Source: an uncultured Campylobacter sp.
GTDB taxonomy: Bacteria > Campylobacterota > Campylobacteria > Campylobacterales > Campylobacteraceae
Length of the DNA stretch: 12,306 bases
Assembly (NCBI GenBank): GCA_938046705.1
Contig: CALIWP010000234.1
Span: forward strand, 1 to 12,306
Reading direction: 5' to 3'
A program made the position numbers and the translations under genes. This document shows, piece after piece, positions 7,323 to 12,306 of this stretch (positions within the stretch are counted from its first letter, which is position 1; every line of letters begins with the position of its first letter). Below the pieces are notes generated by a model. The model had not been told where the DNA came from. It searched no databases and saw only the letters and a program-made list of their open reading frames with translations.

Positions 7323-8186
7323 ATGCGAAATTTAGAGCAAATTTTAGCGTCGCTAGACGAGAGCGCGCAAAAGATTTTGGTTTTAGGATGCGCAAAACAC
7401 CCGGTTTGGGACGATGCGGACGAGGTTTTCGCAAAAGCGGTGGAGCAAATTTTAGATAAAAGCCTAGGGCGGCAAGAAGGCGCGGATTACGGCGGGACGG
7501 TTAAATTTTATGGTGCCCGGCCGCTCGCGTTTATCGGCGTGCATGCGCAGATGATCGGGCGAAAAAGCATAGGATTTTTGCTCACGGAAAGACATCTTTT
7601 GGTTAAATTTGACGCGTCGGCCGCAAACGTGGACGAAGTAGCCGCGGCGTTTAGGCTCGGCGAGCATTCGCCTGACGAGCTGGAAAATCTCGCGTGGCAA
7701 GAGCTAGAAAAATGCGAATTTGAAATCGAGGACGAGATGAAAGTGGCGATGAAAAAGGCGCTAAAAGCCGTTTTGAACGCTATTTTCGAGGATGGCGTCC
7801 AAAACGACGAGGCTAAAATTTCGGATAAACTTTTAGAGCTAGGCCTTGGCGAAGCGCTAAAAACGCCGCTTGACGAGAGTAAGTTATTGTCTAAATCGCT
7901 TAGCATTTTTAAGCCTAACTCGCCGATTTTTCATAGTCTAGATAGCGCGCTTTTTGGACTCAGTAAGCCTTACGGCGTGATTTTGGACGAGCGCGGATTC
8001 ATTAGCCGTGATCTGATGGAAGAGCCCGTTTTTAGCCCATGGAACGAAATCAGGGACGCACAAATCGAAGTAAAAGAAGACGCCGTAATAATCGGCGAAA
8101 AAGAGCACCAGATACCTCCCGAGCTAAAGGACAAAAAAGAAAATTTCGCCGAGTTTTTAAAATTTACGGCGGCGCTAAAAGCGTAA
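7323..8186 (+). CDS. Uncharacterised cytoplasmic protein with PH-like halves
   Basis: A 287-residue protein with no signal peptide or membrane segment; I do not recognise a named family. The start is supported by AGGAG at 7314-7318, 4 nt before ATG. Two segments look alike in style: SIGFLLTERHLLVKFD (82-97) and PYGVILDERGFISRD (216-230) followed by SPWNEIRDAQIE. Both resemble strands of bacterial PH-like domains, where a ligand-sensing strand is followed by a W-x-x-I segment. The two are joined by an acidic, helical region (about 115-195) rich in Glu, Lys and Leu. A two-PH-domain adaptor is therefore conceivable, but this is inference from short motifs. It lies 118 bp after the repeat-protein pair and 48 bp before tkt; whether it belongs functionally with either is not shown by the sequence. 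Confidence 0.65.
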   Translation: MRNLEQILASLDESAQKILVLGCAKHPVWDDADEVFAKAVEQILDKSLGRQEGADYGGTVKFYGARPLAFIGVHAQMIGRKSIGFLLTERHLLVKFDASAANVDEVAAAFRLGEHSPDELENLAWQELEKCEFEIEDEMKVAMKKALKAVLNAIFEDGVQNDEAKISDKLLELGLGEALKTPLDESKLLSKSLSIFKPNSPIFHSLDSALFGLSKPYGVILDERGFISRDLMEEPVFSPWNEIRDAQIEVKEDAVIIGEKEHQIPPELKDKKENFAEFLKFTAALKA

Positions 8187-8205
8187 AATTTAAGCCGAAT
8201 TTTCG

Positions 8206-8211
8206 TATAAT
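8206..8211 (+). promoter_or_regulatory. Candidate -10 box for tkt
   Basis: TATAAT, perfect consensus hexamer, 23 bp before the tkt ATG and just after the stop of the preceding gene, with a T-rich stretch (AATTTTCG) before it. AAGGAG at 8224-8229 is the tkt ribosome binding site. It would give transketolase its own transcript start. Confidence 0.6.
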
Positions 8212-8234
8212 CGCATAAAAACTAAGGAGAAAAA

Positions 8235-10148
8235 ATGCTAAAAAAGATGGCTGATACGATAAGGTTTTTGTGCGCGGATATGGTGCAGCAGGCAAACAGC
8301 GGGCATCCGGGCGCGCCGATGGGGCTAGCAGACGTCATGGTCGTGCTGGCTAAATTTCTAAACCACAATCCTAAAAATCCAAACTGGCTAAACCGCGACA
8401 GGCTCGTGTTTAGCGGCGGTCACGCAAGCTCGCTCGTGTATAGCTTTTTGCATCTTAGCGGCTATGATCTTAGCCTTGATGATCTAAAAAACTTCCGTCA
8501 GCTAGGCTCTAAAACTCCTGGCCACCCAGAGATCCACACTAAAGGCGTCGAAGTAGCGACCGGACCGTTAGGGCAGGGCGTGGCAAACGCGGTGGGCTTT
8601 GCTATGGCGGCAAAATACGCGGCTAATCTGCTAAACGAGCCTGAAAACGCCGTCATCGATCATAAAATTTACTGCCTTTGCGGCGACGGAGACTTGCAGG
8701 AGGGCATCAGCTACGAGGCCTGTGCGGTCGCGGGCAACCTACACCTAGACAACCTCGTGCTGATCTATGACTCAAACAACATCACGATCGAGGGCGACAC
8801 GAGTATCGCTTGGAGCGAGGACGTGAAGGCGAGGTTTGAGGCGCAGGGCTGGGACGTCGCGCGTATCGACGGCCACGACTACGATCAGATCGAGTTTGCG
8901 CTCGAGCAAGCCGCCGAAAAGGAGCGCCCGTATCTCATCATCGCAAACACCCGCATCGCAAAGGGCGCGGGCGAGCTAGAGGGCAGTCACCACAGCCACG
9001 GTGCGCCGCTTGGCGAGGAGATCATAAAAGCCGCTAAAATCGCGGCGGGCTTTGATCCTGAGCGTAAATTTGCTATTGGCGAAGACGTGCTGATCCGCTT
9101 CCGCGCCGCGCTAGAAAAGGGCGACCTGGCCGAAGCTCAGTGGAACAAAAAGGTAGAAAATCTAAGTAGCGATAGCAAAAGTATGCTAAATGCGCTGCTA
9201 AATCCAGATTTTAGCAAGATAAATTTCCCTGATTTTAGCGGCAAAAAGCTAGCCACGCGCGACAGCAACGGCATCATCATAAACGAGATCGCGCGCTCGT
9301 TGCCGGGCTTTATCGGCGGTAGCGCGGATCTGGCTCCGTCGAACAAAACCGAGCTAAAAGGCATGGGCGACTTCCCTAACGGCCGCAACATCCACTACGG
9401 CATCCGCGAGCACGCTATGGCCGCGATAAACAACGCGGTCGCTAGATACGGGCTTTTCTTGCCGTTTAGCGCGACGTTTTTTATCTTTAGCGACTACCTA
9501 AAGCCGTCTGCGCGTATCGCCTCGCTGATGAGTATCAGGCACTTTTTTATCTTTACGCACGACAGCATCGGCGTGGGCGAGGACGGCCCGACGCATCAGC
9601 CTATCGAGCAGCTTAGCACGCTACGCGCGATGCCAAACTTTTACACATTCCGCCCGTCCGACGGCAACGAAAACGCACTTTGCTGGAAGGCGGCGTTAAA
9701 TTTACGCGCTCCAAGCGCCTTCGTACTAAGCCGCCAAGGCCTGGCTCCGCTTGAAAAAGGTGAACTAGGCGGCGTAGAAAACGGCGCGTATCTGTTAAAA
9801 CGCGCACAAAATGCCAAAATCACGCTAATAGCTAGCGGTAGCGAAGTGGAGCTGTGCGTCAAGGCAGCTGAAATTTTAGCCACTCACGGTATCGGCGTGA
9901 ACGTCGTCTCCGCGCCGTGCTTCGACCTGCTTTGCGAACAGCCACGCGAGTATGTGGATAAAATTTTAGATCCGCAAACCAAAATCATCGCCGTCGAAGC
10001 CGCAAGCGCGCTGGAGTGGTATAAATTTGCTGACGAGATCTACTCGATGAAGAGTTTCGGCGAGAGCGGCAAGGCTGGCGCATTGTTTGAGTACTTCGGC
10101 TTCACGCCTGAAAAGATCGCGGAATTCGCGCAGGAAACGGCGAAGTAA
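8235..10148 (+). CDS. tkt: Transketolase
   Basis: A thiamine-diphosphate enzyme that moves two-carbon units between sugar phosphates in the non-oxidative pentose phosphate pathway, supplying ribose 5-phosphate and erythrose 4-phosphate. These routes matter in campylobacters, which generally have limited sugar catabolism. At 637 residues it is within the usual range of about 630-670. Visible motifs: NSGHPGAPMGLAD (21-33), ATGPLGQG (108-115), the ThDP/Mg motif GDGDLQEG (150-157) with N181-N182 closing it, HGAPLG (255-260), and in the second domain YGIREHAM (388-395) with the catalytic Glu392. Next come THDSIGVGEDGPTHQP (441-456) and the C-terminal domain with RQGL and IASGSEVE. AAGGAG sits 5 nt before ATG. 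Position after ispA matches the C. jejuni order I recall, apart from the three inserted genes. Confidence 0.97.
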   Translation: MLKKMADTIRFLCADMVQQANSGHPGAPMGLADVMVVLAKFLNHNPKNPNWLNRDRLVFSGGHASSLVYSFLHLSGYDLSLDDLKNFRQLGSKTPGHPEIHTKGVEVATGPLGQGVANAVGFAMAAKYAANLLNEPENAVIDHKIYCLCGDGDLQEGISYEACAVAGNLHLDNLVLIYDSNNITIEGDTSIAWSEDVKARFEAQGWDVARIDGHDYDQIEFALEQAAEKERPYLIIANTRIAKGAGELEGSHHSHGAPLGEEIIKAAKIAAGFDPERKFAIGEDVLIRFRAALEKGDLAEAQWNKKVENLSSDSKSMLNALLNPDFSKINFPDFSGKKLATRDSNGIIINEIARSLPGFIGGSADLAPSNKTELKGMGDFPNGRNIHYGIREHAMAAINNAVARYGLFLPFSATFFIFSDYLKPSARIASLMSIRHFFIFTHDSIGVGEDGPTHQPIEQLSTLRAMPNFYTFRPSDGNENALCWKAALNLRAPSAFVLSRQGLAPLEKGELGGVENGAYLLKRAQNAKITLIASGSEVELCVKAAEILATHGIGVNVVSAPCFDLLCEQPREYVDKILDPQTKIIAVEAASALEWYKFADEIYSMKSFGESGKAGALFEYFGFTPEKIAEFAQETAK

Positions 10149-10159
10149 AATTTAGCTTT

Positions 10160-10199
10160 AAATTTGACGGTTTTGGCTCCGGCCGGATCCGTTAAATTT
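10160..10199 (+). terminator. Stem-loop after tkt
   Basis: AAATTTGACGG (10160-10170) pairs with CCGTTAAATTT (10189-10199) over 11 bp with one G-U wobble; the loop is GC-rich and contains CCGGCCGG. It lies 11 bp beyond the tkt stop. No U-run follows, so it is a weak intrinsic terminator or an mRNA 3'-end stabiliser. Confidence 0.4.
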
Positions 10200-10206
10200 A
10201 AGGACT

Positions 10207-10250
10207 CGCGGCGAGCAGACCCGCATCAAATTTATGCGGCTTGCTCGCGG
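10207..10250 (+). terminator. GC-rich stem-loop before the uppP promoter
   Basis: An imperfect hairpin: CCGCAT/ATGCGG (6 bp), then GAGCA/TGCTC (5 bp) and a CGC/GCG base, separated by small bulges, with CAAATTT as the loop. The -10 element follows immediately. It may end tkt transcription or insulate uppP; no U-run follows. Confidence 0.4.
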
Positions 10251-10256
10251 TATAAT
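10251..10256 (+). promoter_or_regulatory. Candidate -10 box for uppP
   Basis: Perfect TATAAT, about 200 bp before uppP, abutting the hairpin above. It would give a leader of roughly 190 nt. No TG extension and no clear -35, so support is the hexamer and position only. Confidence 0.5.
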
Positions 10257-10454
10257 CAAAATTATAAAAAGGGAAAGATTGCAAAAATATAGGCAAAAAA
10301 TAGGGCGATTCGCCGACGAAAATTTCATCATAAATTTAGCTCGCGGCGCAGGTAAATTTGACGCGCAAAAAGGCGCGATCGAGCAAATTTGCACTAAAGA
10401 CAAAATCAAATTTAGCGTGCAAAATTTGTTTAAATTTAATCCAAAGGCTGCGTG

Positions 10455-11249
10455 ATGGAGCTTTCGCATATCATCGTTTTGGCCCTAGTTCAGGGCATCA
10501 GCGAGTTTTTGCCGATCTCTAGCTCGGCTCATCTCGTACTCGTACCAAAGCTACTTGGCTGGGCGGATCAGGGGCTTGCCTTTGACGTCGCCGTTCACGT
10601 AGGCACGCTAGCGGCGATACTTTTTTATTTCAAAGATAGACTTGCTGGGCTCGTGCGAGATTTTTTCGCGTCTATCGCGCGGCGCGAGAAGGTCGGCGAC
10701 AGCACGCTCGTGTGGTCGGTCGGCTTTGCGACCGTGCCGGTGGGGCTTTTTGGCCTAGCGTTTAACGACGCCATCGAGCAGTACGCTAGAAGCGGGCTCG
10801 TGATCGCGGCGATGACGATAATCTTTGGTATCGCGCTCTACGTCGCGGATAAAAAATCAGGCCTAAAAACCGAATACGAAATGACGATCAAGCTCGCTCT
10901 CATCGTAGGTCTAGCGCAGGCGATCGCGCTGATACCGGGCGTTTCGCGCTCGGGCGTGACGATGACGGCGGCGCTGATGCTTGGCTTTAGCCACAAAGCA
11001 AGCGCAAATTTCTCGTTTTTGCTCTCGATCCCGGTTATCGTGCTAGCAGGCGGCCTTGAGGCGGTAAAGCTGCTAAAAACCCCCGACGCGCTGCCTTGGA
11101 GCGACCTTGCTATCGGGGCGGCTATTAGCGGCCTTAGCGCGTATCTGTGCGTGCGGCTGTTTATGGCGCTGATCGCGCGTGTGAGCATGCTGCCGTTTGT
11201 GATCTACCGCATGATTTTAGGCGTGTTTTTGTTTGTGATGTTTTTATAA
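10455..11249 (+). CDS. uppP: Undecaprenyl-diphosphate phosphatase
   Basis: An integral inner-membrane enzyme of the BacA/UppP family that dephosphorylates undecaprenyl diphosphate so the lipid carrier can be reused for peptidoglycan and other envelope polymers. It commonly gives some bacitracin tolerance. The two family signatures are intact: SEFLPISSSAHL (16-27, with Glu17 and Ser22-24) and PGVSRSGVTM (161-170, with Arg165). The 264 residues match the usual length and hold several hydrophobic segments. I prefer ATG 10455 over GTG 10452: AAAGG at 10443-10447 then has a 7-nt gap, and family members start with a short N-terminus before the first helix. The stop of a short upstream frame overlaps the start (TGATG). 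Functionally it follows from ispA, which makes the precursor of the same lipid. Confidence 0.95.
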   Translation: MELSHIIVLALVQGISEFLPISSSAHLVLVPKLLGWADQGLAFDVAVHVGTLAAILFYFKDRLAGLVRDFFASIARREKVGDSTLVWSVGFATVPVGLFGLAFNDAIEQYARSGLVIAAMTIIFGIALYVADKKSGLKTEYEMTIKLALIVGLAQAIALIPGVSRSGVTMTAALMLGFSHKASANFSFLLSIPVIVLAGGLEAVKLLKTPDALPWSDLAIGAAISGLSAYLCVRLFMALIARVSMLPFVIYRMILGVFLFVMFL

Positions 11250-11258
11250 AGATAGCTA

Positions 11259-11294
11259 AATTTGGGCTCAAATTTAAGATTTGAAGCCCAAATT
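11259..11294. terminator. Bidirectional terminator between convergent genes
   Basis: A strong hairpin: AATTTGGGCTCAAAT (11259-11273), loop TTAAG, and ATTTGAAGCCCAAATT (11279-11294), pairing 15 bp with a single bulged base. It sits in the 74-bp gap between uppP and the minus-strand gene, where it could stop transcription from both sides. U-rich stretches after it are weak on + and modest on -. Confidence 0.65.
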
Positions 11295-11323
11295 CGCTTT
11301 GTAAATCCAAGGCGCAAATTTGA

Positions 11324-12306
11324 CTAAGGCCAGTCAAAATTTAGCTTTTCCAAAACCTCTTTTATCCTTGTGCTTCTACTCTCTACACTATCTTCTTCGC
11401 TAAACATCCTATGTTTGCTATGTTCAAACGGCGGCAGGTCTTTAACGAAATCATAAATTTCCTCAAAGCTCAAAATCTTGCCGTGCAGGTCGTAGCCGAC
11501 GTTTAGCGCCTTGCCCTTTATCTTTGCTATGTTTGCGTGGATATGTCCGTAGAGATGGATAGCGCCGTGATGGCCGCCGTTCCACTCGCAGACGGGATAG
11601 TGAAAAAGCGCGAGCCTAAAACTCTCGCCGCCGTGTTTTAGCGCTAGCTCTTTGTAGTCGCAAATCTCTTCAAACAGCGCGTTGTTATCGTTTTTGCGTA
11701 TCTCTAAAAGCTCGTCCGCGCGCTTGCGAATTTCTTGGTCGTGATTGCCTAAAATCAATACGTGCTTACCGTTTAGGCGTTTTAAAATTTTAAGCGTTTG
11801 CTCAAAGTCCTTATGAAAGCTGACGTCGCCTAGATTATAAGCCTCGTCGCAGAGATTTACGCGCGAATTCCAAAGGCGGATTAGCGTATTATCCATCTCG
11901 TTTATATTTTTCAATAAAGTTAGATTTTTGCCATCGTTTGCGAGTAATTTGCTTTCAATATCTTTAGAGACGAGTTTACTTTGCAATGCGTTGCTCTCGT
12001 TTCCATACCTGTCCATCGCAGTAATGGCATAAAATTGTTGTTTTGCTCCTTTATGAATGAAAGAAGTCCCTTGAAACCTTGAAACAATAAGATTATGTGG
12101 ATTTTTTATGTCTACAGGATAGTTGTTGCTCATATAAATATTATAATAAGGTGAATTTCCTTTCCAACGTATTGTTTTTGCTCCTTGCGCTCCTATCAGC
12201 GTTACTACGGAGTTGCCTTGAGCATAGTTAGGAGCTTTTGGTTTTCTGCGGCTTATCCATGTCAGAGCAGGTGTAAGTGCAGGCACAGCGTTAAAGCGTT
12301 TCTCAA
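11324..12306 (-). CDS. Hydrolase tail fused to truncated metallophosphoesterase (partial)
   Basis: One open frame that runs off the right edge: codons upstream of the GTG at 12286 stay open (KRFNAVPALTP), so that GTG is not a credible start. Numbering from it, residues 1-103 look like the C-terminal FN3-like domain of a GHL10/DUF187-type glycosyl hydrolase (PALTPALTW, YYNIYMS, FYAITAMDRYGNES). From about 127 to 320 it is a calcineurin-like metallophosphoesterase: NINEMDNTLIRLWNSRV, LGDVSFHK with Asp154, GNHD (180-183), FHYP with His229, GHIH (247-250) and NVGYDLHGK. The usual first motif (S-D-x-H near the N-terminus) is missing, so two metal ligands are lost and activity is doubtful. GC falls from about 55% to about 30% near 11880, at the join. 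It is probably a recombination fusion or pseudogene; an assembly join is possible. Confidence 0.7.
   Translation of the reverse strand, partial: EKRFNAVPALTPALTWISRRKPKAPNYAQGNSVVTLIGAQGAKTIRWKGNSPYYNIYMSNNYPVDIKNPHNLIVSRFQGTSFIHKGAKQQFYAITAMDRYGNESNALQSKLVSKDIESKLLANDGKNLTLLKNINEMDNTLIRLWNSRVNLCDEAYNLGDVSFHKDFEQTLKILKRLNGKHVLILGNHDQEIRKRADELLEIRKNDNNALFEEICDYKELALKHGGESFRLALFHYPVCEWNGGHHGAIHLYGHIHANIAKIKGKALNVGYDLHGKILSFEEIYDFVKDLPPFEHSKHRMFSEEDSVESRSTRIKEVLEKLNFDWP

Larger units (their letters stand above)
10149..10454. other. Spacer between tkt and uppP, 306 bp
   Basis: Contains two stem-loops (10160-10199 and 10207-10250), a perfect TATAAT at 10251-10256, and an AAATTT-rich 200-bp leader before uppP. 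A short + frame runs through the leader and ends TGATG on the uppP start: from ATG 10234, or from TTG 10279 with GGGAAAG before it, giving a basic peptide of about 58 residues. It is rich in translated AAATTT words and resembles nothing I know, so I do not call it a gene. Confidence 0.5.

Noticed and set aside
10158..10469. 103-codon minus-strand frame with hydrophobic stretches
   Set aside because: It lies over the tkt-uppP spacer and the uppP start; it has no ribosome site or family resemblance, and its hydrophobicity comes from complemented AAATTT words.
1..12306. AAATTT words as a CRISPR array or Fur/PerR operators
   Set aside because: Spacing is irregular, there are no uniform spacers, and copies also occur inside coding regions at a density far too high for a specific regulator.

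Overview
The window looks like chromosome of a higher-GC oral-type Campylobacter (C. showae, C. rectus or C. curvus-like). The reasons are the ybaB, PDZ protein, ispA and tkt order, which I remember from C. jejuni (Cj1642 to Cj1645); the panD-ybaB neighbourhood, which I remember from Helicobacter pylori; and the dense scatter of AAATTTG/CAAATTT words in the spacers. Species assignment is inference. No rRNA, tRNA, IS element or CRISPR array is visible.

Layout, all on + except the last gene. The 3' end of panD (1-116) is followed by a flavodoxin/ferredoxin fusion of the EFR1 type (353-1129) and a 410-bp gene-free gap. Then comes a compact group: ybaB (1546-1863), a secreted double-PDZ protein (1860-3071, ATGA overlap) and ispA (3159-4325). 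ispA carries an odd N-terminal tail of about 105 residues. Next is an accessory block: two tandem paralogous secreted proteins built from W/Y-rich repeats of about 28 residues (4533-5783 and 5933-7204), and an uncharacterised cytoplasmic protein (7323-8186). Transketolase (8235-10148) and uppP (10455-11249) follow. A large hairpin separates uppP from a convergent minus-strand reading frame (11324 to the window end). That frame joins the C-terminal tail of what looks like a GHL10-type glycosyl hydrolase to a metallophosphoesterase lacking its first metal-binding motif.

Several genes feed envelope building: ispA makes farnesyl diphosphate, the precursor of undecaprenyl diphosphate, and uppP recycles that carrier. 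tkt supplies pentose and erythrose phosphates, and panD supplies beta-alanine for coenzyme A.

The less ordinary parts are the tandem repeat-protein pair, the repeat-rich tails on IspA and the PDZ protein, the Cys-to-Trp change in the EFR1 ferredoxin, the fused and truncated phosphoesterase at a sharp base-composition step, and the AAATTT word, which also contributes to hairpins at gene ends.
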